A stretch of 64,000 nt of DNA from Streptomyces sp. XD-27 (GCF_030553055.1 NZ_CP130713.1:868001-932000), one strand, 5' to 3'. Positions 10,991-22,568 are shown, counted from the stretch's first letter. Program-made: numbers and translations. Notes: generated by a model from the sequence alone, not told the origin.

Positions 10991-12136
10991 TTGAGCCATC
11001 GACACGTGAACAAGCGGACGGGTCTCATAGTGGGAGCCTCCGGAACCGCCCTCCTGGCAGCGGTCATCCTGCTCCCCGACGCCAACGCGAGCCCGGACGC
11101 GAAGCCCTCCGCCCGGACGTTCACCGCCCGCTCCGCGACGCAGGTCGCGGGCACGCTGGTGCCGGAGCTCGGCCCGAGGGCAGCGGGCTGGTACTACGAC
11201 GGGGACCGCGGCCGACTGGTGGTCAACGTGTTGGACGAGGCCGCCGCCCGCCGGGTCCGGGAGAGCGGCGCGGAAGCCAGGGCGGTCGAGAACAGCACGG
11301 CCGAACTGCGGGCCGCGACCCGCACCCTGAGCGACTCGGCTGCGCTGCCCGGCACCGCCTGGTCCATCGACCCGCGCACCAACAAGGTGCGCGTCATCGC
11401 CGACAGAACCGTGACGGGGAGCAGGCTGCGCACCCTGACCAGGACCGTCGAGCGGATGGGCGGGCTGGTGTCCGTTCAGCGCTCCCGGGGCGAGTTCACG
11501 GCGTTCGACACCGACGGCGCCGTCAACGGCGGCGACGCCATCTTCGGCGGCGGGTCGCGCTGCTCGCTCGGGTTCAACGTCACCGTCGGCGGGGCGCCGG
11601 CGTTCCTGACCGCGGGTCACTGCGGCAACATCGCCCCGAGCTGGACCAGCGACCAGGGCGGCGCTCAGCCCCTGGGCACCACGCGGGAGTCGCAGTTCCC
11701 GGGCAGCGACTTCGCGCTCGTGACGTACGACGACCCGAACGCCGCGGCTCCCAGCAGCGTCGACCTCCAGGACGGCGGAACGCAGGAGATCACCCGGGTC
11801 GCCGACGCCGCCGTGGGCATGGAGGTGCAGCGCGCCGGCAGCACCACCGGCCGCAGCGCCGGCACCGTCACCGGCCTGGACGCCACCGTCAACTACGGCA
11901 ACGGCGACATCGTGAACGGGCTCATCCAGACGGACGTGTGCGCGGAACCGGGCGACAGCGGCGGCGCGATGTTCTCCGGCGACGCCGCGGTCGGCCTCAC
12001 CTCGGGCGGCAGCGGTGACTGCACCCAGGGCGGCGAGACCTTCTTCCAGCCGGTCTCGGCCGCGCTGGAGGCCACGGGCGCGGTCATCGGCGGCGAGGGC
12101 GGCGCCGCGTCCGCCCCGGGTGCCGCGGTGAACTGA
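10991..12136 (+). CDS. Streptogrisin-like secreted serine protease with propeptide
   Basis: Preproprotease of 381 residues, S1 family of the alpha-lytic/streptogrisin type. The TTG start at 10991 follows GGAGGACAGTGAG. Residues 1 to about 34 form a signal peptide; about 40-170 is an alpha-lytic-type foldase propeptide (WYYDGDRGRLVVNVLDE is characteristic); the mature enzyme begins near residue 171. The triad is His210 (LTAGHC), Asp240 (SDFALVTY) and Ser323 (EPGDSGG), and two disulphide pairs are likely (Cys191/211 and Cys317/344). A Gly/Ala-rich tail follows residue 365, without a recognisable substrate-binding module. It is divergent from the PKS gene, with both promoters in the 286-nt spacer. 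Confidence 0.93.
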   Translation: MSHRHVNKRTGLIVGASGTALLAAVILLPDANASPDAKPSARTFTARSATQVAGTLVPELGPRAAGWYYDGDRGRLVVNVLDEAAARRVRESGAEARAVENSTAELRAATRTLSDSAALPGTAWSIDPRTNKVRVIADRTVTGSRLRTLTRTVERMGGLVSVQRSRGEFTAFDTDGAVNGGDAIFGGGSRCSLGFNVTVGGAPAFLTAGHCGNIAPSWTSDQGGAQPLGTTRESQFPGSDFALVTYDDPNAAAPSSVDLQDGGTQEITRVADAAVGMEVQRAGSTTGRSAGTVTGLDATVNYGNGDIVNGLIQTDVCAEPGDSGGAMFSGDAAVGLTSGGSGDCTQGGETFFQPVSAALEATGAVIGGEGGAASAPGAAVN

Positions 12137-12331
12137 CGGCCGCGCCGGAGGCCGCCGTACGGGAAGCCGCCGTACCGGAAGCCGCCCGCACGAGACAGCG
12201 CCGGGCGGCGCGCCCCGCCGCGTGAGACGCCGTCGCCGCGAAGCCGTACCGGAACCGGCCGGCCACCCGGCCCGCACGCCGGGCCCCGGGCTCCCCCCTC
12301 CCTCCCCGGCGCCCGGGGCCCTCCGCGCACG

Positions 12332-13462
12332 TCAGACGCCCTTGCCGCGGCTCCTGCGCTCCTTGGCCACCGCGCGGCGGACCTCCTCCTGGTCCCATAA
12401 GCGCTTCAGTTCCAAGGTCCGCTCGTCGAGCTCGATCGGCTCGTCCTCGTCCCTCTCCTTCCACAGCCCTTCCGCCTTGAGCCGCGCCGTCTGGACCTCG
12501 ATGGGCGGGTCCGGGTCGAAGTCCGAGGGACGCGGGCCCTCGGGCCCGTCGGGGCCGATGCGGACCAGCCGCTCGACCCGTGTCACCCGGAAGCGGCGGC
12601 CGGCGACGCTCACCGCGTTGCCGCGCTTGTCGTCGAGCCGGTCGGCCGCCCGCGCGTACTCCGCGCGCTCCGTCTCGTCCAGCTCCATCGTGAACGGCGC
12701 CATCACCCGCAGCCAGGTCGCCAGGGCGTCCCGCGCGCCCTGCGGCGTCGAGTACGTCGAGCCCGGGTTGTGCGCCTGCCACTGCCCGTCCACCCGCTCG
12801 GAGACGGCGTACGCGGCCGGCAGCAGCACCCCGCCCGGGTACCTGGCGATGGCCCGCCGCGCGTCCTCCGCCATCTCCGGCGGCCCCCCGACCGACGCCC
12901 CGGCGAAGCGCACCAGGTCCAGCTTGAGGATGCCGTCGGACAGGCCGGTGCCGGCGAACGGGTCCACGACGAAGCCCTTGGTGCGGCACGGCAGCCGGTA
13001 CGACTCCCCGACCTCCCCCGGGTCGGGGTCGGAGGGGCGGGGCGGCTCCGGGCCGCCGCCGCCCGCCCGGATGAAGTGCGCGGCGCGGACGATCCGGTGC
13101 CTCTCGCCCTGGACGCGCACGTCGTCGACGACCTCCCGGTCCATGCGCGCCGCCGCCGCCAGCCACTTCCGGTGCGCCTTCTCCTCCCCGGCCCCGGCGG
13201 CCTCGGCGGCCCGCTTCCGGAAGGACGAGCCGAGTGAGTCCCGCGCCTGCTGCGGCGTGCCGTTCCCGTACCCCGACAGCTCCCAGCCGCCCGTCTCGAG
13301 CTCCTTGGCGTGGAAGAACTCCGGCGCCCCCAGGCCCATCAGCTTCGGGTACCGCTCCCTGGCCTCCCACGCCTCCTGCTCGGCGAAGGCCGCGATCGGG
13401 CCGTCCTGCAAGGTCACCCGCACCGTCAGATAGGCGGGGACCTCGTCCTCGTAACCACTCAT
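12332..13462 (-). CDS. DUF5954-like Streptomyces protein
   Basis: Cytoplasmic protein of 376 residues without signal peptide or membrane helix. It appears to be an internal duplication: two halves of about 180 residues each contain a similar block (FRVTRVERLVRIGPDGPEGP and RHRIVRAAHFIRAGGGGPEPP followed by RPSDPDP or RPSDFDP). It resembles actinobacterial proteins annotated DUF5954, from memory of that family; no function is known to me. The C-terminus is highly charged. ATG 13462 was chosen over a GTG at 13516 because the intervening residues look non-coding, but neither has a clear ribosome binding site. No functional link to neighbours is evident. Confidence 0.75.
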   Translation of the reverse strand: MSGYEDEVPAYLTVRVTLQDGPIAAFAEQEAWEARERYPKLMGLGAPEFFHAKELETGGWELSGYGNGTPQQARDSLGSSFRKRAAEAAGAGEEKAHRKWLAAAARMDREVVDDVRVQGERHRIVRAAHFIRAGGGGPEPPRPSDPDPGEVGESYRLPCRTKGFVVDPFAGTGLSDGILKLDLVRFAGASVGGPPEMAEDARRAIARYPGGVLLPAAYAVSERVDGQWQAHNPGSTYSTPQGARDALATWLRVMAPFTMELDETERAEYARAADRLDDKRGNAVSVAGRRFRVTRVERLVRIGPDGPEGPRPSDFDPDPPIEVQTARLKAEGLWKERDEDEPIELDERTLELKRLWDQEEVRRAVAKERRSRGKGV

Positions 13463-13689
13463 GGAGCGAATGTGCACGAGCGGCGCCGGGCGCGCCGCGT
13501 GAACCCGATATTCCACACGCGGCGGTGAACGGATCTTGCGGCGGACGCGGAGGACCGGCTATGACGCGCCGGGTTCCACGGTCGGCCGCATGCGCCTCGT
13601 CAGCGGCGTCCCGCCCCGGTTGCCGCAGGTGAGGCGCTGGTCAAGGCTGGAAGTAGGTGCCCTGCGAACCTTGGCCTTGAGGAGAGGCG

Positions 13690-14148
13690 GTGGACGATCG
13701 GGTGCCTGCCGACCGGCCTTCCGACAGCGGTCACCGGGCGGTGCCGCACACCGCGGACACCCGCCTGGAGGCGTGGTCCACCACGCCCGAGGGCTGCATC
13801 GCCGAGGCCGTGCGCGCGATGGTGGAAGGCTTCGCCGACACCTCCGCGGCCGACGTCGTGGCGGACCGGGAGTGCTCCGTGGCCGCCGGCACCGACGAGG
13901 ACCTGCTGTACGCGGTGCTGGAGGAGGTCGTCTCGCGGATGGACATCGACGGGGAGGTCCCCCGGGACGTGGCGGTGGAGCCGATCAGAGCGGCGGGCGG
14001 TCGCCGTACCGCGACGGTCCGCTTCCGGATGGTCGACGCCGCCGCGGCGGCACCGGTCGGAGCCGTGCCCAAGGCCGTCGCCCTGCACGGCCTCCACTTG
14101 GAGGGCTCGCCGGGCAGGTGGACCTGCCGCGTGACGGTCGACGTCTGA
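13690..14148 (+). CDS. Archease, RtcB ligase cofactor protein
   Basis: Protein of 152 residues matching the archease family, which accelerates guanylylation and multiple turnover of the RNA ligase RtcB and binds metal through acidic residues. The diagnostic [10 protein letters not shown] segment (usual form HTADxxxxAxG) is near residue 20, followed by the usual helix with a [11 protein letters not shown] region and a C-terminal strand containing the conserved [14 protein letters not shown] 13690 is preceded by GAGGAGAGG. The rtcB gene starts 30 nt downstream, so the pair forms an operon. Normal archease length is about 140 residues, so the gene appears complete. Confidence 0.9.
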   Translation: MDDRVPADRPSDSGHRAVPHTADTRLEAWSTTPEGCIAEAVRAMVEGFADTSAADVVADRECSVAAGTDEDLLYAVLEEVVSRMDIDGEVPRDVAVEPIRAAGGRRTATVRFRMVDAAAAAPVGAVPKAVALHGLHLEGSPGRWTCRVTVDV

Positions 14149-14178
14149 CGCCGCGATGCCGGACTGGAGGTGAGCGGC

Positions 14179-15602
14179 ATGGAGATCACCCTGGTCGAGG
14201 AGGGCCCGTTCCGCTTCCGTATCGAGCAGTGCGGCCCCATGCGCGTGCCCGGAGTGGTGTTCGGCTCGAAGGACCTGCTTCCCCAGGCGGCGGGCGACCA
14301 GGCGCTGGATCAGGTGGCGAACGTCGCGACGCTGCCCGGGATCGTGCGCGCCTCCTTCGCCATGCCCGACGTCCACTGGGGTACGGCTTCCCCATCGGCG
14401 GCGTGGCCGCCACCGACGTCGCGGCGGGCGGCGTGATCTCCCCCGGCGGCGTCGGCTTCGACATCTCCTGCGGCGTCCGGCTGCTGGCGGCCGGCATCGA
14501 CCGCGGTCCGCTGGCCCGCCGGTTGCCGCGGCTGATGGACATCCTCGACGCCACCATCCCGCGCGGCCTGCGTGGCGGCGGTCTGTGGCACCTGACCGGC
14601 CGCGGGGACGTGGACGGGCTGCTGACCGGCGGCGCCCGGTACGCGGTCGAGCACGGCCACGGCGTGCCGCGCGACCTGGCGCGCTGCGAGGACGCGGGCG
14701 TCCTGGCCGGGGCCGATCCGGCGCAGGTCGGGGCGCGGGCCGTGGAGCGCGGGCTCGGCCAGGTGGGCAGCCTCGGCTCGGGCAACCACTTCCTGGAGGT
14801 GCAGGCGGTGGACGAGGTGTACGACCCGGCCACCGCGGCCGCCTTCGGGCTCCGGCCCGAGCAGGTGTGCGTGATGATCCACTGCGGCTCGCGCGGTCTG
14901 GGCCACCAGGTGTGCACCGACCACGTGCGGGTGATGGACCAGGCGATGCGCCGCTACGGCATCGAGGTCCCGGACCGGCAGCTGGCCTGCGTACCCGTGG
15001 AGTCCCCGCCCGGCCACGCCTACCTGGGGGCGATGGCGGCGGCCGCCAACTACGGCCGCGCCAACCGGCAGCTGCTCTCCGAAGCCGCCCGCAGGGCGTT
15101 CGCCACCGCGGCGGAGACGGGCCTGGACCTGGTGTACGACATCTCCCACAACATGGCGAAACTGGAGACGCACGAGATCGACGGCGAACCGCGGCGGCTC
15201 TGCGTCCACCGCAAGGGCGCCACGCGGGCGCTGCCGCCCGGCGACCCCGAGCTGCCGGACGACCTCGCGGCCGCCGGCCAGCCCGTACTCATCCCCGGCA
15301 CCATGGGAACCGCCTCCTACGTGATGGTGGGCATGCCCGGCAACGACGCCTTCTTCTCGGCCTGCCACGGCGCGGGGCGGGTGTGGAGCCGGCACAAGGC
15401 GCTGCGCATGGTGCGCGGGCAGGAGCTGCGCGACGAACTGGTGTCCCGGGGCATCGCCGTCCGCCCGTCCTCCTGGCGCGGACTGGCCGAGGAGGCGCCC
15501 GACGCGTACAAGGACGTGGACGCGGTGGCCGCCGCCACCGAGGGCGCCGGGCTGGCCCGTGTCGTCGCCCGTCTCGTGCCCCTCGGTGTCGTCAAGGGCT
15601 GA
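14179..15602 (+). pseudogene. rtcB: RNA ligase RtcB, interrupted by one frameshift
   Basis: GTP-dependent RNA ligase that joins 2',3'-cyclic phosphate (or 3'-phosphate) to 5'-hydroxyl ends. ATG 14179 follows GGAGGTGA. The first 67 or so residues run in one frame to AMPDVHWG, then the family motif [12 protein letters not shown] and the rest continue in the -1 frame from about 14382 to the stop at 15602. Downstream motifs are intact: DISCGVR with the metal-binding Cys, [20 protein letters not shown] and the C-terminal YKDVDAV. The break falls in a GGGG run (14378-14381); one more G restores W-G-Y-G and a protein of about 475 residues, normal for RtcB. Assembly error is therefore as likely as a true pseudogene. 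Operon with archease upstream. Confidence 0.88.
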
Positions 15603-15661
15603 CCCGGCGCGCGAGGCTGGAGGGGGCACCACACAGCAGGGCACCGAAAGGGGGAGCGATC

Positions 15662-16761
15662 GTGAAGCTGACCTTTCTCGACCCGGTGTACGCGAGTCCG
15701 GGCCCCTACGCCTGTGCCTACGTGGACAGCTCGCGTGACATCGACGACCCGGAGACGGCGATGGGGCTGCGCCGGCGGCACGTGCGCGAGGAACTGGCCC
15801 AGCAGGGGGCCGACACCGCCACCGTGGCCGCCGTCGCCGGGCCGCGGGCGCCGACCGGCAGGTGTCCGGGCGGCACGGACAGGCGATCTTCGCCAGCCAC
15901 GGCCACCTGGTCCTGGTGGACGAGCTGCCGGAGCCGCCGGCGCGGGACGCGGCCCGGTTCACCCGGCTGCCCGATGTGCTGCCGCTGGTGGTGCAGCACG
16001 CGCCCGACATCCCGTACACCGCGGCGGCCGTGCACCGGGTCGCGCACGCGGACACCGGTGCTCCGGAGGAGGTGGAGGTGGACTTCCAGGCGGGCAGGTG
16101 GCCGAGCAGCAAGGTCTCGCCGGGGGTCCGCCACCACCGGCGCGGTCCCGCCGACCAGTGGCCGCGCGGCGCCGCGCGGATCGCCGGCGAGCTGGCGGAG
16201 CTGGCCTACGGCAGCGACGCCGAGGCGATCGTGGTGAGCGGCACGCCCTGGGCCCGCAACGTCCTGGTCAACCGCCTTCCCCGGCCGCTGCGTGAGCGCG
16301 TCGTCGCGGTGCCGGGCGACGGGCGGGGCACCGGCCCGGGCCGCGCGCTGATGGAGCGGGAGCTGGACGAGGCGCTCCGGGGAAGGCTGAGCGCGCGGGA
16401 CAGGGCCCGGATGGAGACGTTCCTGGCGCAGCGGGCCCGGGGCGGGGGCGCGGTCGAGGGGATGGCCGACGTCGTGGCGGCGTTGCAGCGCGGGCAGGTG
16501 AGCGCGCTGCTGCTCAACACCCCCGTCCAGTTCTGGGGGCCGCTGTGGACCGGGTCGCAGCCGACGGAGATCGCCCTGTCACCCGCGGAGCTGGAGTCGT
16601 TCGGCGTGCTGGGCTTCCAGGAGGGCCCGGCCGGGGCGGCCCTGATCCGCGCGCTGGTCCGCACGGGTGCCGAGCTGGTCGTCGTACCGCGCACCGAATT
16701 GCCGTTGGTGGAGGGCGTCGGGGTGCTGCTGCGGTACACCGACCCGGACACGCGGTCGTGA
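15662..16761 (+). pseudogene. Rv2629-like eRF1-related (baeRF) protein, one frameshift
   Basis: Relative of mycobacterial Rv2629, a bacterial branch of the eRF1/Vms1 release-factor superfamily connected to ribosomes and peptidyl-tRNA. The N-terminal part from GTG 15662 reads PYACAYVDSSRDIDD, which matches the YFDDSHD opening of the family; after about 60 residues the frame is lost and the remainder (RQVSGRHGQAIFASHGHL to GVGVLLRYTDPD) continues in the -1 frame from about 15842. Inserting one G in the GGG at 15839-15841 gives a continuous protein of about 366 residues, similar to Rv2629. The C-terminal ALLLNTP and GVGVLLRY patterns are family-like. It lies 59 nt after rtcB, probably the third gene of the same unit. 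Biochemical role is inferred from the superfamily only. Confidence 0.8.
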
Positions 16762-16804
16762 CGTGCGCGCGGCCGGTGCGGCGCGGTGGCCGCGGCCGGT
16801 CCGC

Positions 16805-18948
<2,144 letters not shown>

Positions 18949-19040
18949 CCCCTTTGACCCCTTTTGCGAACCGGGAGCCGAGTGACGAGTCTGGAACCTG
19001 ACCGGTACGTACCAGCACGATGTCGCGGAGGCCGATGACG

Positions 19041-19250
19041 ATGACCGACAACCCCGCCGCCCAGCAGGCACCGGAAGGCACCGATGAGCGGCTGCGCCTC
19101 CTGGAATCGCAGGTCCAGACACTCGCCGACGCCGTTCGGGCCCTCGCCCAGGGCCTGGAGCGGATTCCGTCGGAGGACGCGGGCCCCGAGGACAGCGCCG
19201 ACCGCGGCGCGCGGCTGGCGCACGAGCTGCTGCTCGCGCAGGGCCTATAG
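19041..19250 (+). CDS. Small coiled-coil protein
   Basis: Predicted 69-residue acidic protein with one amphipathic helix (ERLRLLESQVQTLADAVRAL) whose heptad spacing of Leu/Val suggests a coiled coil or dimer. GGAGG at 19027-19031 lies 9 nt before ATG 19041; an in-frame ATG at 19035 is only 3 nt away and less likely. There is no signal peptide. The stop overlaps the 3' end of the convergent gene by a few bases. Function unknown; such small coiled-coil proteins are common in Streptomyces. Confidence 0.62.
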   Translation: MTDNPAAQQAPEGTDERLRLLESQVQTLADAVRALAQGLERIPSEDAGPEDSADRGARLAHELLLAQGL

Positions 19251-19630
19251 CCGTCGCCCGTCCTTGAGCAGCGCTTCCGTGATCAGCCGCACTCCGCACG
19301 CGAGGCGGTTGAGCTGCTCCAGCTCGGTCGCGTACATCCGGATGGTGCCTTCGATGACCGTCTCGGCGACTCCGAGGCCGGGCAGTTCGGCCCGGGCGGT
19401 CCGCAGCGCCACCCGTACGGCGCGGATCTCGTGCTCCAGCTGGAGCCGCGCGTGCCGGGCGAGCAGGACGGGATGCCGGGTGAGCGTGGAGTACCCCGCG
19501 TAGCGGGCCGGCAGGAGGTCTCGGAGCCAGCGGGCCGCCGCGCGCTCCCAGTCCCGGGTACCGGGGCCGGAACCTGGCAGGGCCAGGCCGCGCTGATCGG
19601 CTGGTAGGTCTGGGTCATCGCCTGGGACAT
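19245..19630 (-). pseudogene. Small unknown protein, probable frameshift
   Basis: A coherent C-terminal coding segment (DWERAAARWLRDLLPARYAG to GVRLITEALLKDGRRL) is predicted to be mostly helical and soluble. In its own frame no start codon lies nearby upstream, whereas the adjacent frame begins with ATG 19630 (MSQAMTQTYQPISAAWP) and joins it if one base is added in the CCCGGG at 19553-19558. The restored protein would have about 128 residues. I do not recognise the family. It lies downstream of an AT-rich island that may hold its promoter and overlaps the end of the small coiled-coil gene on the opposite strand. Confidence 0.6.
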
Positions 19631-19968
19631 CGCCGTCGCTTCCGGAGCTGAGGGTTCTGGTCGCGGGGACCAGATGATGACCGACGGCCCCGGCCCAGGG
19701 GTTGACCGGGGGCCGCCGGGGGCGGGTCCGAGGGGAGCGGACCGCCCGAACGCAACACCGCCGGGCCGACGAGGAGGGAAGTCGTCCCAGGGTGTTCGTC
19801 CACGTGACTCCCGGGGCTCGCCGTCGCGAGCGCTGTGACCGGCTCACCCCCGCGAGGGGCCCAGGTGCCACACGTAGTAAATATATATACTGCGAAGTAC
19901 GCAAGGACATGAAAAATTTCATGCATCACGGGGCGTGAAAATCCCGCCCGGAGCAGCGTCCGGGCGGG
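19631..19968. other. Intergenic region with an AT-rich island
   Basis: About 340 bases. The segment 19875-19925 is strikingly AT-rich for this DNA and holds two imperfect palindromes: AGTA-TACT arms around an AATATATA core (19876-19891) and CATGAAA/TTTCATG arms (19908-19923). It is followed by the terminator of the regulator gene. It probably contains the promoter of the small minus-strand gene ending at 19245; no gene is convincing. Confidence 0.5.
19943..19968 (-). terminator. Rho-independent terminator of the RpiR-family gene
   Basis: Perfect 10-bp stem (CCCGCCCGGA pairing with TCCGGGCGGG) with a 6-nt loop, starting within a few bases of the stop codon of the minus-strand regulator and followed on that strand by ATTTTC. 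Confidence 0.75.
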
Positions 19969-20892
19969 TCAGTGGTCCAGGAAGAAGTGGTGCTGCTCCG
20001 CGGCCTGTTCGTACTTCTCCAACCGCAGTTGCGTGCGCTCGGGATCCGCGTCGGCCATCGCCTGGAGGATCGCCGCGGCCAGGACCCCCGGCGCCGCGTA
20101 CGAGTCGAAGACGAGACGTGACCCCGTGCCGGCGGTGAGCGCCACCTCGGCCTCCTCCACCAGCGGCCCGAGCGTCAGGTCCGTGATCAGCGCGACGCGC
20201 AGCCCGGTCCGGCGCGCGGCCCGCATCGCCGCCAGGGTCTCGTGGGCGTGCCGCGGCATCGCGAACGCCAGCACCCACGTGCCGCCGGCCTCCCGCGACT
20301 GGAGCAGCGCGTCATAGGCCACGCTGCCGCCGCGGGACACCAACCGCACGTCCGGGTGGATGCGCTTCGCCGCGTACGCGAAGTACTCCGCCAGCGAGGC
20401 GGAGATCCGCAGTCCCAGGATCGTCAGCGGGACCGATCTGGCGAGTTCGCGGCCGACGTCGAGCACCTGGTCGGTGTCGGCGAACACCCGGCGCAGGCTC
20501 TCCAGGTTGGCGATCTCGGCGTCGACGGCCGCCTGGAGCTCGTTGCGGCGGATCTCCTCCCGGGTCCCCGGGGCCCCGGAGAGCGCGCTCAGCGCGATCG
20601 GCTGCAGTGCCTCCCGGAGCCCGGGGTATCCGCTGAAGCCCAGGGAGGACGCGAAGCGGGTCACCGACGGCTGGCTCACGCCCACCCGCTCGGCGAGGTC
20701 CGTGATCGACAGGAACGCGGCCTCGGTGAGGTGGTCGGTGATGTACTGCGCGATGCGCCGCTGCGCGGGGGAGAGCCGGTGGCCGCCGAACAGGGCGCGC
20801 ACCTTGTCGGCAGGCAGCGGCTCCGCCTCCGCGGACCGCTTTCCCGGGGTGATCGCGGACGCCTGCGCGCGTGCCTGCTGCCCTGATGACAC
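19969..20892 (-). CDS. RpiR/MurR-family transcriptional regulator
   Basis: DNA-binding regulator of 307 residues. The N-terminal HTH_6 domain (LSPAQRRIAQYI, then ITDLAERVGVSQPSVTRFAS) spans about residues 35-115, and a SIS phosphosugar-binding domain follows (about 140-290; LTILGLRISASLAEYFAYAA and a later DSYAAPGVLAAAIL). Proteins of this family usually sense a sugar phosphate or amino-sugar phosphate. GTG 20892 follows GAAGGAGG. No sugar operon is directly adjacent; the divergent gene at 21093 encodes an unrelated pentapeptide protein. The nearest phosphosugar operon in the window is 9 kb away, so no target can be named. Confidence 0.9.
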   Translation of the reverse strand: MSSGQQARAQASAITPGKRSAEAEPLPADKVRALFGGHRLSPAQRRIAQYITDHLTEAAFLSITDLAERVGVSQPSVTRFASSLGFSGYPGLREALQPIALSALSGAPGTREEIRRNELQAAVDAEIANLESLRRVFADTDQVLDVGRELARSVPLTILGLRISASLAEYFAYAAKRIHPDVRLVSRGGSVAYDALLQSREAGGTWVLAFAMPRHAHETLAAMRAARRTGLRVALITDLTLGPLVEEAEVALTAGTGSRLVFDSYAAPGVLAAAILQAMADADPERTQLRLEKYEQAAEQHHFFLDH

Positions 20893-21092
20893 CGCTGTGC
20901 CTCCTTCTCGACCCTCTCCCGCTCAACATAGCTCACGCACCGTGGTCGCCAGAGGGAAGATCTTTCCGGTCGGTGTACGCACCGTACGCCCCGCGCCGTC
21001 GGCGTACGCCCCCGCGCCGTCTGGGAGAATGGCGTCCCGTCAAGAGCAGTCCAGGAGGCGGCGACCGTCTCACCGGCAGGAGATCACACACA

Positions 21093-21926
21093 TTGTCCCC
21101 CCAGCACCAGGCCCCGTCCGGCCCCGCCGACCGCCGCGACCTCCAGGCGGACTGCGCGAACTGCTTCGGGCTGTGCTGCGTGGCGCTGCCCTTCGCGCGC
21201 TCGGCCGACTTCGCGGCCGACAAGCCGGCCGGGCAGCCGTGCGCGAACCTGCGGGCGGACTTCCGCTGCGGCATCCACGCCGACCTGCGGGAGAAGGGCT
21301 TCTCCGGCTGCACCGTCTTCGACTGCTTCGGCGCGGGCCAGAAGGTCTCCCAGGTCACCTTCGGCGGCGAGGACTGGCGGCGGCAGCCGCGGACCGCACG
21401 CCGGATGTTCGAGGTCTTCCCCGTGATGCGGCAGCTGCACGAGCTGCTCTGGTACGTGTCCGAGGCCCTCGATCTGGCCCCGGCCCGCCCCGTCCACAAG
21501 GATCTGCGTCGCGCCCTGGACCGCCTCGACCGACTCACCCGGGGCGACGCCGCGTCCCTCGTCGAGCTCGATGTGGCGGCACTGCGCGGCGAGGCCAACG
21601 CGCTCCTGCTGCGGGCCAGTGAGCTGGTGCGGGCCGAGGTCCCGGGCCGCAAGAAGAACCACCGGGGTGCCGACCTGATCGGCGCCCGGCTGCGGGGCGC
21701 CGACCTGCGGGGGGCCAACCTCCGCGGCGCCTACCTCATCGCGGCCGACCTCGGCGGCGCGGACCTGCGCACGGCCGACCTGATCGGGGCGGACTTCCGC
21801 GACGCCGACCTGAGCGGGGCCGACCTCACCGGCAGCATCTTCCTCACCCAGGCCCAGCTCAACGCGGCCAAGGGGGACGCCGCGACCAGGCTGCCCGCGG
21901 CACTCACCCGCCCCGCGCACTGGTAG
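21093..21926 (+). CDS. Cys-cluster and pentapeptide-repeat protein
   Basis: Protein of 277 residues starting at TTG 21093 behind GGCAGGAGA. The first 75 residues contain a cysteine cluster (CANCFGLCC, then single Cys at CANL, FRCG, GCTVFDC) suggestive of metal or Fe-S binding as in YkgJ-like zinc/iron-chelating clusters. A helical middle follows (about 95-185). The last 90 residues hold about 10 pentapeptide units of the A(D/N)LxG type (GADLRGANLRGAYLIAADL), predicted to form a right-handed quadrilateral helix that can mimic DNA or mediate binding. No signal peptide. The role is unknown. Confidence 0.8.
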   Translation: MSPQHQAPSGPADRRDLQADCANCFGLCCVALPFARSADFAADKPAGQPCANLRADFRCGIHADLREKGFSGCTVFDCFGAGQKVSQVTFGGEDWRRQPRTARRMFEVFPVMRQLHELLWYVSEALDLAPARPVHKDLRRALDRLDRLTRGDAASLVELDVAALRGEANALLLRASELVRAEVPGRKKNHRGADLIGARLRGADLRGANLRGAYLIAADLGGADLRTADLIGADFRDADLSGADLTGSIFLTQAQLNAAKGDAATRLPAALTRPAHW

Positions 21927-22100
21927 CCGGACGGGCGGGCCGCGATCAGCCGCAGCCGCCCGTGGACGGCCTGCCCGCGAAGCGGTCCACGAGCCATTCC
22001 ATGGTCCGAGAAATCCGCAGTGAACGACGCAACCCATCCCTGACTTCCCCCCTCTATCAGGGCGAAGGTCGTCCAATTCACACGATGTGGAAAAAATGCC

Positions 22101-22508
22101 ATGAACCAGACGCGTCGCGTTGTCATCGCCACCACCCTCGCCGCCGCGCTCCTCGGCGGCGGTGCCGCCACGGCGATGGCCGCCTCCCCCGCCCCGGCCA
22201 AGCCCGTGGCGCAGGTGAAGGTCCAGCCCAAGGCCAAGGCGGCGCTCACCGCCAAGCCGTCCGTGGACAGCGTCCGCGCCTGGCAGGAGTTCCGGATCAC
22301 CGGCAAGGCGACGGGCATCGCGGCGGGCAGCAAGGTCGGCCTCCAGCAGAAGCAGCGGGGCAAGTGGGTCGCCCTGCCCGCCGGCACCGTCGTCAACAAG
22401 AGCGGCGCCTACTCGCTGCGCGCCAAGCTCGGCCTGAAGGGCAAGAACGAGCTGCGCATGGTCAGCGGCAAGACCGCCTCCGCCGTCTTCACCGTGACGG
22501 TGCGCTGA
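22101..22508 (+). CDS. Small secreted protein with a predicted Ig-like fold
   Basis: Exported protein of 135 residues. ATG 22101 begins a signal peptide ([18 protein letters not shown], cleavage near AMAASP at about residue 28), followed by a Lys/Ala/Pro linker and a beta-rich domain ([21 protein letters not shown] through VFTVTVR) that looks like a small bacterial Ig-like fold. It carries no catalytic motif. A strong terminator follows. The gene stands alone; function unknown, possibly cell-surface association. Confidence 0.78.
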   Translation: MNQTRRVVIATTLAAALLGGGAATAMAASPAPAKPVAQVKVQPKAKAALTAKPSVDSVRAWQEFRITGKATGIAAGSKVGLQQKQRGKWVALPAGTVVNKSGAYSLRAKLGLKGKNELRMVSGKTASAVFTVTVR

Positions 22509-22525
22509 GCGCCGTGCGTGCACGG

Positions 22526-22568
22526 AAAGGGGCCCCCGGCCGTCGCGTGGACGGCCGGGGGCCCCTTT
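22526..22568. terminator. Bidirectional terminator between secreted protein and isocitrate dehydrogenase
   Basis: Perfect 19-bp stem (arm AAAGGGGCCCCCGGCCGTC) with a 5-nt loop GCGTG. It sits between two convergent genes and has A/T runs on both outer sides, so it can serve both. Confidence 0.9.

Noticed and set aside
12151..12180. Two 15-bp tandem repeats (GCCGCCGTAC plus GGAA) after the streptogrisin-like gene
   Set aside because: Only two copies, imperfect, in a GC-rich spacer; no function suggested.
14370..14390. Programmed -1 frameshifting in rtcB
   Set aside because: The site does not fit an X-XXY-YYZ slippery sequence, and four other genes show the same kind of break in G/C runs.
19870..19930. 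Attachment site of an integrated element
   Set aside because: No tRNA gene, integrase or second copy of the sequence is present.
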